A stretch of 64,000 nucleotides of DNA from NCBI RefSeq assembly GCF_030272615.1, contig NC_081405.1, positions 316,140,041 through 316,204,040 of the forward strand, read 5' to 3'. The translations under genes and the position numbers were made by a program. Each line of letters opens with the position of its first letter. The first letter of the stretch is position 1. The stretch is from Cryptomeria japonica. Lineage: Eukaryota > Streptophyta > Pinopsida > Cupressales > Cupressaceae. The notes beneath the pieces are model-generated. The model had not been told where the DNA came from. It was given only the letters and a program-made list of their open reading frames with translations, and ran no database searches. Shown here piece by piece: positions 37,301 to 50,652 of this stretch.

Positions 37301-39245
37301 AATATATAATAATATTTTCAAATTTTCTTCTGATCATTTATATATACCTATGTGCATTTGACAGCATTTATATGTTGGCGAGGAAATTCCTAAATCAACA
37401 ATTTTTTTTCATCATGTCTGCCTGTAGTACGTTTTCTTCCACTGCTTCACAGTCCTTCCCAAAATACACAGATTCAAATTGAGAATCTATTCATTCACCT
37501 AGTTTAAATCTCAACTGTAGATTCAACATTTCACAAGACGATGGACGAACAAGGTGCAATATCTCCAAAGCATTGAATAGTCTTACATCCAGGCCCTCGA
37601 CAAACATGTGGTGTGATCGCTCAACATCATAACAAGATGACCTCCTCTCACTAACAATCTTCTGAAAGTGCACTGGCCATTGGTCCACTATCCAAGGTCA
37701 AACATGTTTACTTCTCGCTATTCTGCAGCCAAGAAGACGAGGCCCACAAAATCTTTGTTAATGCGCAGGAGCTATCCAATCACCTGTCACCTAGCAAACG
37801 TGTCCTCATTTCACAATATTGCAACAAAGGGAAGAGGACCACACAACTATCTTACCATCATGCGATCATTGTCAAATCTTCACAAATATCATCATGATTG
37901 TTAATCAGATCCAAAGCCTTCAATTTAGAAAGTATTGAACTGTTATCCATTTGGTTAAGTCACTAAATGCTAAGCAAAGGGGCCAGTAACACAAAAACCA
38001 CAATGGCTTAAGTGATAAGAGTAGTTAAATGAAAATTGCACATGCTTAAAAATAAAACTTAGGGTTTAATGAGTGTGGTCATGTCGAAACCCTAATTAGA
38101 CTAGAGAGCATAGTAAATTAGATTCAGGGACAAAATAGTTACACCAGTTGATCTGCGCACAACATGAATTCTGTAGTTTCATGCCCACAAACTCCATGCC
38201 ATTTTCTTACATTTGGGATCTATAAGCAACGTTTTGCAATGGTCAAAGTAGACAATGACAACATTACAACTTTGTGCATGATGAAGATTCCTTCAGTTCT
38301 GCATCCTGACATCAATGACAGATTGTGACATCAATGACAATGCTTATGGCCAATAGTTCTCAAACAGTCACAAGTAGGTGTTAAGCTTTATATCAAATAA
38401 AATATGTGATTAGACAAATGTGTAGATGGAATCCATCAAAACATTGAATATGATATTGATGGGTCCATAGATCTCAGTAGTATATACCTTGACGTATCAT
38501 TTGCGTAAAGTACCGTATGATCAGTTGATTATTCTTTTCAAGCTTTGAAAACATGGTGCAAACATGGGATCGCGAATCTAAAGGTTTATCAATTACTTTA
38601 TGGAAGCTAGTAATTATCGAGAATCAATTTATATTTGTTTGGCAGTTAGAATTTTTTAAGATTTGAATATGACTCAAGAAATCAATATGAGAATACATTT
38701 CCAATCACGAATGAGATAATTGTAATGATTCATTAATAATTAGAATGCAATTAATAACATGCAAATATTTTAGCCATATAAGATTGTTCATACACCATCA
38801 AATACTCTTACATCAAGATGGATTATATATATATATACTCTTACATCGAAATAAATAATAAATATTTACATATATACTAAACAAGTGTAACAAATAATAA
38901 ATATATAAGAATAAAAAATAAATAAAATAATAAAATTATGTATAAACACACACAAAATTACAATGATATATATTTTTTTTTGTTAAGGTATTCCGAAATT
39001 AAATGATGATTAGATTAGGCATGGGACTGAGAATCTCATTATGAAAGTATCCTATCCTTTCGTCAAACCGGACGAAAATTAAAATGGTCTCGAAGCATTG
39101 ATTCTTTAAAAAATTCATAGTTTAAAAAGAACGATATAATTCCAAAAGTTAACTTTAATTATTCTTCTGCATTCTCAGATGATAATGCCTCATCGGCGCT
39201 ATCTAAATTTGATATTACGAACCGTCAACAGAATTCATATACTTA
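37301..39245. other. No recognisable gene
   Basis: Mixed to AT-rich sequence downstream of the chitinase gene. A 78-codon ORF at 37668-37904 and its opposite-strand partner show no known motif. Short AT-microsatellite runs lie near 38826-38840. No RNA gene is seen. Confidence 0.4.
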
Positions 39246-39251
39246 TTTATT
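39246..39251 (-). terminator. Candidate polyadenylation signal AATAAA
   Basis: AATAAA on the minus strand, 25 bp after the chitinase stop codon. A second overlapping unit is adjacent. Confidence 0.55.
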
Positions 39252-39275
39252 GATTTGTCTTGAGCGAAAGAAATG

Positions 39276-40197
39276 CTAACAAGAGACGTTGGGACCGGTG
39301 CTGACATTGAGCATTTTACAGAATTCCTCGTAATGACGAACCCGATTCTGCACCGCCGATGGTCGTCCTCCGTTGCATTCTCCGCCATTTATGGCCATTA
39401 TTGTGCCGCCAAATCCTTTTCCGTCGCCGGTTGAAGTCATGGCGTCGTGACAGTTGCTGCCGCTCATCCAAAACCACAGCGAAGTCTTGAACGCAACGTC
39501 TAACTTTTGGGCAACCAAATCTGGCCTAGTCAGCAGTGGAAGTCCAAAATATTTTCCCGCCGCTCCGTAGTTGTAATTCCTGCAAGTAGATTCATGCACG
39601 ATCTGTATTCGCGAGATAACAATCGACAACAAATTTAATTGAGAAATAAAATTACCAGCTTAGCTGAAGAGGCCCTCGTCCATAGTATTGCTTTCCACTT
39701 GAACATGGATATTCTGTGGAAGGCTCGCAATAGGTGTCTTTTTCGATTTCTTCCACATAGCACAGATCTGCAAATAGAACAGAACACACTAAGAATTCCC
39801 AAATAATCATAGAGTCATTAATGCATATACAAGCAAAAGGAAAAATAGCTTTTATACCTATAGTCTCATGGGCGACGTTGGCAAAGAAAGCAGCGAGCTC
39901 TCTCTTTCGAACATCAAGACTTCCGGTGGTGCCAAAATCGGCGAAATCGCTAGCTTTTGCTGCGCTGATAAAGCCACCGTAAGTGTAGAAATTCTTTCCC
40001 ACACAAGAAGCAGAAATTCCTGATTTAATCCGGTTAAAGAAATCCTGGGTGATAATGGATTCAATGGATCCACAGGGAGAAGGGGCAGAAGGCGAAGGCA
40101 TAGGTTTTGCAGTTGTTCCGCAATAGCCAATTTTCATTTCTCCGAGGAATATCAGCGTGGCCATCAATAACAGTAAAATCCTTGAACATGTCGCCAT
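39276..40197 (-). CDS. Class IV GH19 endochitinase lacking most of the hevein domain
   Basis: Three exons: 40197-39858, 39767-39656 and 39579-39276. Introns of 90 and 76 bp have GT...AG ends, and phases join to a 251-residue protein. It should hydrolyse beta-1,4 bonds in chitin after secretion, as a defence or developmental enzyme. Residues 1-22 are a signal peptide. Residues 23-41 are an eroded hevein remnant (IGYCGTT) plus a Pro-rich hinge. The GH19 domain runs from about 43 to 251. Glu111 in AHETI is the expected acid catalyst, and Glu119 or Glu120 in CYVEEIE the second. YYGRGPLQLSWNYNYG (141-156) and the family signature VAFKTSLWFWM (179-189) are intact. The residues after HET (ID in place of the usual GH) look unusual. 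No frame is broken, so it is probably functional, with weakened chitin binding. Confidence 0.92.
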
Positions 40198-40655
40198 GGC
40201 TGAATTAATATTCTTGGTTTCATTTGCAAATTATTGCACGGTATTTATAGGTCTAGAGGAAGCTTTGCATTATTTGTGAATTCGCTAAAGATGTTGTGCA
40301 CACGTCAATTCTCGTCTAAATTTCTTGTCGATAGTCATATTTAATGGTCGTATGGCCCTACAAGTAGATAATTTGGTGCTTAAATAATATAATTTTTGGG
40401 AAGATCCTATCTCATGAAAGCGGAGATTTCAGAGAGCGCGCGATTTAATTGCCACAGAAAGGTCAAATTTGAGTGATAGTGGTGCGTGTCTGGATAAACA
40501 CCTGGACTTGGACACATGTAGGCGACTGTTTCTTCACAAGCAGTGTAAATAACTGGTCAAGGTCCACGAAGCATTTTAATAAATGTTAATGGTGCCCATT
40601 TGGCAATGTGAAAATCGCACACGCTGCAGTCGTTTATGAATAGAATAAATATGTG
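40198..40655 (-). promoter_or_regulatory. Promoter of the chitinase gene
   Basis: A TATA box (TATAAATA on the minus strand, 40242-40249) lies about 45 bp upstream of the ATG. Beyond it, the minus strand carries ATCTTTAGCGAAT and GACGAGA blocks, then a CCAGGTGTTTATCCA block, shared with the promoter of the hevein-domain gene at 28375-28781. This copy has small insertions, for example between the TTTAGCGAATTC block and the TATA box. Confidence 0.8.
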
Positions 40656-43600
40656 CTGCAATAAGTTTAGCTGTGTCCAAAAGGTTTATAATTAATAGGG
40701 GGATATCATATTTTTATTTATGGTATTCATATAAATTAGTAAATAAGTACAATTGAATGGACTGGCCAGCCCACCTGACGAGCATTTGTGCTTCAATTTT
40801 GTAAGCCAGTAAAAAATAAATTGTACAGTATACAAATTTTTTATTCTATTAAAATTAAACAATAAAGTAAATAATGAAAAATTATTGGTTGAATATTATT
40901 ATAGGTAATTATAGTTTACTATTTTGCATCAAAGTAGTTAGTTTATTCAATTAATTTAGTGTGCATTAAATCATAATTATTAATTAATGGAAATTGAAAT
41001 ATATTTATAATCAAATGTATATTTAGTAAGAAGGAATGAATAACACAATTTTATAGGATAATGTTTTTAAGAATTTCTTCATCATGTTGGATTAATGTTA
41101 ATATATTATCACGTAAAAAATATTAAATAGATCAAATCAAATGTATATTGATAATAAATATTTTATATTGTTTTGATATTAATCAGGTTTTTTAAATTAG
41201 TGGTTCATTTATGAATATTTAAGTAAATAATTCTTGTGTTATTATTATAGTATAGAGAGTTACGATATTCATTTTGTATAAATTATATCAATAGATATTT
41301 TATTTTGTGAAATAAAGTCAGTTTTCATATAGAAACAATTGATCGTCAACACATTCATGACAACAATGATTGACTATATATATGATCTTGTATGTTAATT
41401 ATCTATCTTAAACTTGTGAGTGAGTATTTTAGAAAATTATATATGATATCATTTGAAAACTCAATATAAACTTAGGTTTTGCTTTATTATGCCACATTTT
41501 ATTGCTTGCCATTTTATTTTTTAAGGGACACAATTTTCTCAAAAGCTAGATGCACAGAGCACGAGGATTAGTGTCACTTCAATAAAAATATAATAGAGTT
41601 TCTATTCTATTGCAAGCTGATATCCTCCATAGTAATTGTGGGATGCAAAGCTGGTGTGGTAAAGCTACATTTCAATGCTTGGAATTATGTTGTCTCAATT
41701 ACCTACTTTGGTCAATTATTTTAACATATGACTTAGTTATAATTCGTCATCTAAGATGATTCTATCTACATACTTATAGTTAATATTAGAAAAAGTAGTT
41801 GAGAGAGTGTGCTTTAATTTGGTCGAATCAAAAAGAAAATTATCGCAATGAAAAGTTTATGTAGTAACATAAAGTTGATCCTAATGTAGAGTGTAATGAC
41901 CTAAACCAATTATCATATGTTTAATTCTATTAAGTTGTTTCATTATGTAATTAGTTAACCTGAATTTCACTCAATCTTTATTCAATAGCAATTGTACTTC
42001 ATTTTACAAGATGAATTTTGAAGAGATTTGTTTATTGGACCTTTATGCAAAAATGAAATTTAGTGTAATTTATAGAATTTAAATTAATAGGCTCATAATT
42101 GACTTAAGTCTCAATCTTATTTTTCTTTTTTTAATTTTTTTAAAATTATTGTTGACATAGAATTTTTTACTTTTTATTTATTTTTCAAAAGACTAATTTC
42201 AATGCTATGCTGTCCAATTTCTTGATCTTATGTAAACACTTGAGAGTAATAATGCATTAAATAATTTATAGAGTATTTAAGAAAGAAATTAGAATAGTTT
42301 TGTTGAATAATTTGTTGATGTTTATGTTTTTTTGGAACAAAGAGGTGAACCCCATACCTATATATAAATAATAAATATAACATTACAAGCCCGAGGAAAT
42401 GAACATGGTTGAACAAAGGATGCTCAAAACCATAAAGTATATGTACCAATATTGATGATTATCACTTTATTCAATATGTTTTTCATTTGGTTTTGTTTCT
42501 TTATTTCAAAAATAGTTTATGGTTAGCAAATCAAAATACACGAACTTGTGCAAAGTTGTTTATTTACTATAAATTAATTCTCCTAAAGTATTTTCTTTGT
42601 ATAAAAGTATTTTATCACCATATTTAGTCTTATATTTAAACCACAGACTCTTCACATTTGTTATCAAACAATAGATTTTAAAATTCTTCAAGTTTAAATG
42701 AAAATAATTAAGCCACTCATGTCATAATGCTATGTCTAGTAATGTAGTGCCTAGTTCAAAATATAAATTCCTATTGTTCTTAAATAGTTTATTTATTCTA
42801 TATAGGTCATATTTCATTGAAAAGCTAATATTTACATCTTCATTGTATGCAAGAGAATTATAGAGTAGATGAAAATATATTTTTTTATTGGTATAATTCC
42901 TCTAAACAATTTTTCAAAGATTTTGTTGTTATCTTATATACTTTGTATTGTTATATTTGAGATATTTTGTTGGAAATGTTGTTATAATAGAGATGTTAGT
43001 TTTGGTTTCATGGGGGCAGATGTGTGCTATGAGATTTGGCAAATGAACATAGATTTGTTGATATTTTTGGGGGGGTCTTTTTTGAGTTTTTATATATTTG
43101 ATGTTTTCAAAAAAAAAAGAAGGTATAATTAATATTTTTTATTATATTTTCAATAAGTTGGATTGATACTTGGATGAAAGTTTTATGAGAAACCAAAATA
43201 TTCAAAATTTTATCTATATGTTTAAATGATAATGGTTGGGATTGATGGATATGTTGATCTTGGACTAGACTAATGACTAAAAGCTAGTGGATAAGGGCTA
43301 GAAAATAGATTAAATAGAAACACCCGATTCCACAATGATGAGTTATAGATTTTTGCAAAATGAAATATTGAAATGGACATTTTTGAACTAAACCTTCACT
43401 TTCTTTACTTTCTAATGTTGGGTGCTCCCACTATTCATTAGAGCCTTATCTTTTGTAATGTGGCTATTATGTAAGGGTCTGGCTCCTCTCTCACTTTATC
43501 TAATTAGAACAACTATAGTAGCTAAATAGTTACAAAGTTATGGATGATTAAAACTTGTTACCTTTATGATTTTGTCTATACATTCTAAATGAATTTTAAT

Positions 43601-46048
43601 AAAATAGAATTAAAGTTTTTTTTTTTGCTTCTCCTTTGATAACTCATTTTTAATAAACAACATTTTTTAAAAATGAGGTGCATGATGTCACACATAACTT
43701 TTTTCTACAAAAGATAAAATTATATTTCTTTTGAATTTATATTTTTAACACTTACATCTAATGCTTGCATATGATTTCATAACATTTTGTCAAATATTCT
43801 AAACTTATTTTTTGATGTAAAAATAATAATAAATTAGAAATAGGTGTATAATGGCTCGCATAACTGGTTTCGTATGTATCAAGTTCAATTTTTGTGTTGG
43901 AAAAAGGAAATTAATCCCCTAGTGTGTAGTTATTTTTAAATTTTTTTTAAAGTAATTTAGTATTTTTCCACATATGTATAATAGAGAACTTGATGTTCGA
44001 TGAAAAAACTATGTTTAGTAAAAAAAAATTAAAAAAATTTATAATAAAACTAAAATATATTAAAATTACACTAGTTGAAGATATTGTTTTGAGGACCATG
44101 ACCCTTCAAATTAATTTTTCAAGTTTAGCTCATTTTGACATTCAACCCAAGATTTTATGCTTAAAAATATATAGAAAGTTGCATTGAGATGGTGGAAAGT
44201 GAAAACTTAGGGTCTTCGTTTCAAGAAACCTTTAAACTTAGGGTCTTTGTTTGAAGAACTATACTATGTGTGAATAACATGACTAACAATCACCTTCAAA
44301 TGGATTTCTTCAAATCAAAGAATAACAATTTTTTTAACAGATGACCTTCATTCAAAGGCCTAGCCGACTAGTTTCTTTCAATTTGGTAGTGCATATAAAT
44401 AGGAGTTTATTTTTTCATATTTTCTAAAAATTGATATAGCAAAATAAATTGGCATTTTTTTTCTACAAGGTAGACTTTGGAAGAGAAAATTTTTGAGAGA
44501 GGAAATGTCAATTTATAGTTTACAAAGAAGGAGATGAGTAATGGAAGAACAAGACAAATTAAGAGCACGTGAAAGAATTCAACATAAAAGCCACAAAGCT
44601 TACATGAATAAAGAATGTAAAAATATTATAGACAAAACCAAGGTATGCACCTTTTTAAAATTTTATATTGTTCCAAATAAATAAGTTTTTATTAGAAACA
44701 AAATTTTCATTTAATCTAGCTCAATATTTATGCTTAAATATAAATGCATTGATTTCATGCAATAGGATGTCATTTAGGTAAACTCATTCCCCATTTTGGC
44801 TATAACTTTCACCCCTCTACCTAAAGAGAACTACCTACCTCCTCCTCTCTCAACTTCTATCTCTCACACCCACTATCTTTACATCAAGATTTACCTCCCT
44901 CCCTCCCCCACTCCCTCCCTCACTACATATATTCTCTCCTCTCTAGCGCTCTCTATCCATATCCCTCTCTCAAACCTTCCTTCTCTCTATCTCTTACCAA
45001 ACCTTCTCTACCACTATATTTTTCCTAAGTTCAGTCTCTAATTAGATATTTACCTCTCTATCTATTATACTATGTAGTTCTCCCTATATCTGGAACTCCA
45101 CATTCCTATCTCTCTTAATATATATCTCCCCCTCTATATAAATCTCCATCTATCTGTAGAATGTCTAATTCTCACTACCAACATCCCTCCATTCCCCTCT
45201 AGAATCAATCAATCCTTAAGGTCCCTTGGAACATCCAAATTAACACACTTAGTGACTAGAAATTTACAAATGGAGATGTGGAAAACTTCCCCATTGGTTC
45301 TTGAAAATTTGATCTTATTTTCCCCATGTGAGTACAAATGAGTTAATTCCCACTTTTGTGTTCACTAAAGTTCCTTAGCATCCTAAATGACTAGCTACAT
45401 GGATTATTCTAACTTCAAAAGCATTTCAGATAGAGCCTCACTGCCAACAAGCTTTCAGAGCTCCGACGAGGTTATAGACTGTAATCTCTCAAATATTGTT
45501 CCATTGCTAGCAAGTGTTCATAGACCTGATGAAGTTGCTCACATGTTCCCATAGTCAAGCTTTTTTCCACACTTGTATATGTGATATTCCAATTATATAT
45601 CATTTCTCTTTTGTATTGAGATTAATATTTGGGATAGCACTTTTCTTTTTTCTTTTTCTTGCCTTGACTTGTAAGTAATGAAACCTAATTGGGTATGGCA
45701 AATACGATGGCGTTGAAGTAGAATTTTAGACTTTTCACTAGTCGTTTGATCAAGTAGGTGTCTAGAATGAGTTAGAGATTTTGTTAATAAGTTTGAGAAA
45801 TAGAAATTGATAGATTTTGGGTTAACAAGTCTCAAATAGTGAAATCACTACTCAACCATAACTAAAGCATCGTCACACGGTAATGTAGAAAATGAATGAC
45901 CTTAGGATCTCAAAGACTTCAAGTCCGAATATCTAAGAAAGGAGACAACCCTTGTTTCTCTTGAATACAAACAAATGATAAACTGGGACAGTTCCTTTGT
46001 TTTATTAATGTTTCTATATGCAAATGCATAAATTTTGTGAATTCAATC
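40656..46048. other. AT-rich intergenic DNA, no recognisable gene
   Basis: About 5.4 kb of strongly AT-rich sequence. Open stretches at 42869-43132, 43990-44187 and elsewhere are low-complexity hydrophobic or Lys-rich readings without known motifs. A pyrimidine-rich (CTCTCT/CTCCCT) tract occupies about 44811-45150 and accounts for the ORF at 44796-45041. No tRNA, transposon terminus or coding domain is recognised. Confidence 0.5.
44811..45150. repeat. Pyrimidine-rich CT tract
   Basis: Dense CTCTCT, CTCCCT and TCTCTAT runs on the plus strand. Low complexity, with no clear single period. Confidence 0.75.
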
Positions 46049-47512
46049 TGTAGACATACAAAAATGACCACTTTCCTCAGTGAATATTTAATATTAATTT
46101 TTCTCCCATTCCTCTATTTAATTAAATTATTCACATTCATTTATTTAATTAAATGAATTATTAAATTTATTTAATTAAGTTCACCTAATTCTTTTATATT
46201 CCCTTTCATTAAATAAATTACTTTATTTCATTAAATCACCCTTCTAGCCAATTTAATTAAATTTACATTTCACTAAAATTGCAAAATCCTACAAATACAA
46301 GTTGCAACCACAATTGAAATAAATTAATTTTATTTTAATTAAATGCCTATTTTCCCCCACCCACTTGCATTTTCCTACATCTCCCACTTGCCTCCTATAC
46401 CCCCTTCCTAAATTCTCCTAGAACCCATCTAATCCTAATCAATTAGCCTAAACCCTTCAATAATTCCTTTTCCCTAAATTTGAGGATGTCACTTCTCAAA
46501 TTTGGAGGAAAGTCTTTCAAAAGAATTTAAGCCTTTATCTCTTCAACAAGCTAACTTGTTGAGTTCCCCCAAATTTGGAAGGGCTCTTATAAATTTGTCC
46601 CCAAAGTCTTCCAAACCATTAATGGTTAACGAACCCTTTTGGCATGGTTAGAGACTTTTTTCCTAACCCAACCTTCATCTAACCTAGGGGTCTCATTAGA
46701 CACTCATGGCTTTACCCTTGGTTCTCTCCTTAACTCTTGCACAAGAGTTTACCCCTTGGATAGAAGCTTTATCCAATGGATGACTCTAAGCCTAACCTCA
46801 ACCTTACCTCCTAAGGTAACCATCATGTCTTCTCAAGCATTTAATGCTTCTTAGATCTCCTCTCAAGCGGTCTCTTGTTGACAATTGTCACCATTTCATT
46901 GGTGAGAATTGTGAGCATGGATTGATTAACTTTCAATCCTAGCCCTTGATACGATTATCCAATATTGACCATCCATTGCCCTATTTTTTCTATAAATAGA
47001 GCCCTCCTTCTATGATTTTCATATCCAAGTTTCATGCATCTAACTTATAGTCATTTTGTTAATGATATTCAAGTTTCATGCATAAAGTCATTTTAATCAA
47101 GTATTAGCCTCTTTTTTAATAGAAATCATCTTAATAAGCATTTTCATTATCATGTTAGATTAGTATATCATGTTAGGATAGTCTTTTCACTAATCCTCTT
47201 ATCTTATCATCACATTCCATGCTAGTTGAAATCATACTAGATTTAATATCATGCATAACTAGGAATGCATTCATATTAAATTGATCAATATCCCTCGTTC
47301 TCATAGTTGTCATTCCTAAGTCACTTTTCTTAGTGATCTGAGAGAAAAGGTATTGATTTGAGGGATCTTGTGAGATATAGAATAATGAAACATCCCTTGG
47401 GAAGTTGATCTATTCAACATAGCTCCATAACTTGCACCAAGAGTACCTTTGGTGTGTGGACTTGTCTAGAAACTGAATTTTACGTTTGATCGCACCATAT
47501 TTTCCACACACA
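46049..47512 (+). repeat. Gypsy 5' LTR
   Basis: Starts TGTAGACATACA and ends CCACACACA. It aligns throughout with 62205-63651, apart from a stretch of about 24 extra bases near 46130 and other small indels. A TATA box (TATAAATAGA) at 46991-47000 is the probable promoter. The ORF at 46639-46854 is also open in the right LTR (62768-63010), but I regard it as chance. Confidence 0.9.
46991..47000 (+). promoter_or_regulatory. LTR TATA box (5' LTR)
   Basis: TATAAATAGA, conserved at 63120-63129 in the other LTR. Likely start of retroelement transcription some 30 bp downstream. Confidence 0.65.
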
Positions 47513-47516
47513 TTTC

Positions 47517-47534
47517 TGGTGCCCACTGTGGGGC
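47517..47534 (+). promoter_or_regulatory. Gypsy primer binding site candidate
   Basis: TGGTGCCCACTGTGGGGC begins four bases after the LTR end. It starts with TGG, as a site pairing with a tRNA CCA end must. I did not identify the tRNA. Confidence 0.65.
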
Positions 47535-47589
47535 ATAACCCTATAACATCATTTTAATCAGGAGTGATATTGTAGGTAAGCGAAAAATT

Positions 47590-49825
47590 TGAGTTAGCAC
47601 GTTGGAGTCTTTATTTAGCACATAAAAATCATTTTCTAGCACATATTACTCACTGTTTAGCACATTAGACCGTAACCTCAGCACATTGAGCAGTTAGACT
47701 AGCGCATAACACTTTTGCTAACAACTGTAAAATCACAACACATTAAGAAACTAGTATAGCGCATCCAGGGATCAACTTAGTGCATAGGGTATGTTCTGTA
47801 GTGCATATGTGCATTTCTCTAGCGCATTGGTGCAACAGTGTAGCGCATAGAGTTAGCAAGGAAAACAAAAAAAAATGTAACCGAAGAAGATTATTTAGGC
47901 TTGTGCAAGTCCACACTAACATTTGATCACTTATTGTGTGGAGGTTTTAATCTTATTTGTGCAGGGGAAGGAGTTAGTTAGAAACTTTAATTTCTTTTTT
48001 TACTTTCTTTCAAAAGAAGGTTAAAAATAATTCACTCTCTTTTTTTTATACAAAGTTAAAACAAACCTCACATTTTCATTTTGGATTGGAATAAAATGAA
48101 CCACAGACTTCCTTTTGGTGCTTAAATGAAAAATCATCTCTCTTTATTGCAAGGTAGAAAGAACAACAAATTCATATTTGATTTCTTGCTTTCTTAGGGG
48201 AAAGCACTTCATTTTGGCAGCTCTAAAAAGAACCAAATAAACTTACTTTTTGTAAAGCTTAAAATGAACCTTCCCTTCCTTTGGTGTCTAAAAGGATCCA
48301 TTTTATCGTTGCAAAGGTAAAAGAACTTCATCTTCAATTTTAGGCAAAGTAAAGAGGAAAAATATACCTCTATCGACTTTGAAATCGTAGTGGGCATCAG
48401 CCCCATTAGAATTCCCCCAATTAATCAGCTTGCTAGAATAGCAATTCTAGCTGTGAATAAGCAAATAAATCGCAATCTACTTTGTTGACCAGGTTTTATT
48501 CAAATTTTATTTTGAGAATACACACTTTTCTATGAAAGGTTAAAAAGAACCCCATGTTTGTTGGAGCAAAATATCCAAATAGAGGATAAATCATCATTGC
48601 TTTAAAGGTTAAAAAGACCACTTGCGTGCTTTGTCTCGAAAGTGGAAGGTATATGCTCTCGTCTTAACTAGGTGACCAAAAGGCCAAACCACTCTTAAAG
48701 ATTTCTTTACTTCAAGCATTTAAAATCCTTTAGTAGGCCTACCCTCCCAGGTTTCTCTTAGAGCGACATTTATTTGGATGGTGAGAGGGGAATGACTTAA
48801 GTAGGAAACGACTTTATCGCCAAGTATTTCAACCAACTATAATCCAAAGTGGAGGCTAACGAAAGTCCCCTTCAACAATTTTGCTCAATGATTAGCCTTC
48901 CCCCATTATCTTTAAGATACTTAAAGCCTTTGTTCTAAAGGTTGGGAAGCCTCCTGAGGGATTTTATCATTGAAGACTGAACAAGAAGCCTAATTACGAA
49001 CTTTAGCATTAGAAACTTTGAGCCGAGTCAATATCCAAACATCTTCAATATCATATTGCAAGGGTGGGGAAGAATCCGCCCCCAAGATTACTCACCATAT
49101 ATCTCCCAGGATAACTACCCAATTGTGAAGCAATTCACTTTGGGTTAATTTTAGGCAAAAGGCAAAAAAATGAGTGCCCCATAGGGGGTGACATGGTTGT
49201 TTGAGGTGAAGGAGTATCGAGAGTAGTGGGATATGGTATTGTTGATGACCCTTGATTAAAGATTCTATCTGATTTGTCTTCTTTGTATCCAAACTTGTGA
49301 AAACATTGGGATTTGAACACATCCTCATAGAACATCCACTATTTGTTTAGCATGGGAAAAATTGGTTATCTCTTTCATGCGTGTTTTCAATTTATGTTTT
49401 TATAAAATCTTCCATAAAAAACAAACAAGTATTGAAAAATTCCAAAAAAGTCTGAAACAAAACAATCAGGGTAGTTTAGCATGTAGGAGCAACTTCCTAG
49501 CGCATATCAGCTAAAACTTAGCGCTTTCATAAATTAAAATAGTGCATAACAGTTGTCATACTGGTAAGCATTTCACTAACGCTTTTTGATACCATATTAG
49601 CACTTTAGAGCATTGGCCTAGCGCATTGGGGGCATATCTTAGTGCTTTCAGTCCAAGCTATTGGGTGCATTCAGGACATAATAACACTTAATTATCCCAT
49701 GAAAAACAATTTCACAATTCTAAGCTAGTGCCTAGCAAAGGTAGCTTAGCACATAAGCAAATTTGTGTAGCACATCTAGATCATATCTTAGGGCATACAG
49801 TTTCTAGCTTAGCGCATGATTAAAA
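47590..49825 (+). repeat. Leader with dispersed TAGCGCAT-type motifs (two clusters)
   Basis: Variants of TAGCGCAT, TAGCACAT and TAGTGCAT recur about every 20-30 bp at 47590-47860 (about 12 copies) and 49480-49825 (about 16 copies, more diverged). Between them lie AT-rich leader sequences without coding motifs. The motifs sit between the primer site and gag, in the untranslated leader. Confidence 0.75.
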
Positions 49826-50652
49826 ATCAAAAAACAAGAGAGAAAATCAGACCTTTTGATAAAAATTCATCAAACTTCTTGAGTACTTGTTCAAGTCCTG
49901 TATCAAACTCAGTTATCAAAATTTGAGTCCCAACATCAAAGAAATCAATTCCAAATGAAACATTCTTAGAACAACAACTTTGAAATCCAAAACTAGCTAG
50001 AGATAAGACTTTATCAGATCAAAATCAGGTAGTACCATCACAATGATCAAAAGGTCCACCATCTAAACGGATTCTATAAAAAAAATACCTAGTTTTAAAC
50101 TTAAGTCATCAAATTAAGTCTCCATATCAAGAAACTTTATCCATATCATTTGACACACTTTTTCGTGGAGGTGAATCTAACTAAACCTCTACTTGATAAA
50201 GTAGGCTTAAGTTTTCAAATGAAGTATCCAAATCCAAACAATTGAAGGAAACCATTGATCACTTGTGTATGACCACTCCTCATATTTTGAGAAGAACAAG
50301 TCTTCATCACAAAACTAAGTTGAAGAAGTGACAACCTAGTTCAAAGACACTTGAGAAACGAAACAAGTTTCTCTACATAAATCGTCAAATCTTCAAATCA
50401 CACCACGCCTTTCTCCATCATATGCGGTTGTCTCTTTAAGGAAAATCAAATGAATTTGACGAAGAACTATTGAGAAGTAGAGATTTTTGCCAAAAAACAA
50501 CATTCAGTCAACACCTAAATCGCGGACGAAGAATCAACCCTACTTTCTTCCTGCAATTTTGCATCACCTATAATGAAGCTAGGCCTGAACCACCCACTCC
50601 TAAAAGAGAAGAAGAGGAATGTATCCCCTTTGTCATAGAAAGATTTTACTAG

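Noticed and set aside
37668-37904. ORF first suspected to be part of a PPR or similar plant gene
   Set aside because: No repeat motif spacing or conserved residues could be made out in any frame.
42869-43132. 87-codon hydrophobic ORF that looked like a small membrane protein
   Set aside because: AT-driven Phe/Ile composition, no neighbouring gene structure and no recognisable motif.
44796-45041. 81-codon ORF rich in Ser, Leu and Pro
   Set aside because: It falls in the pyrimidine-rich CT tract.
46639-46854. ORF in the 5' LTR that is also open in the 3' LTR (62768-63010)
   Set aside because: The two are copies of the same LTR. The frame lacks any known motif and LTRs do not normally encode this, so conservation reflects duplication only.
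47600-47870. TAGCGCAT clusters considered as a CRISPR-like array
   Set aside because: Units are too short, variable and irregularly spaced, and the context is a plant retroelement.
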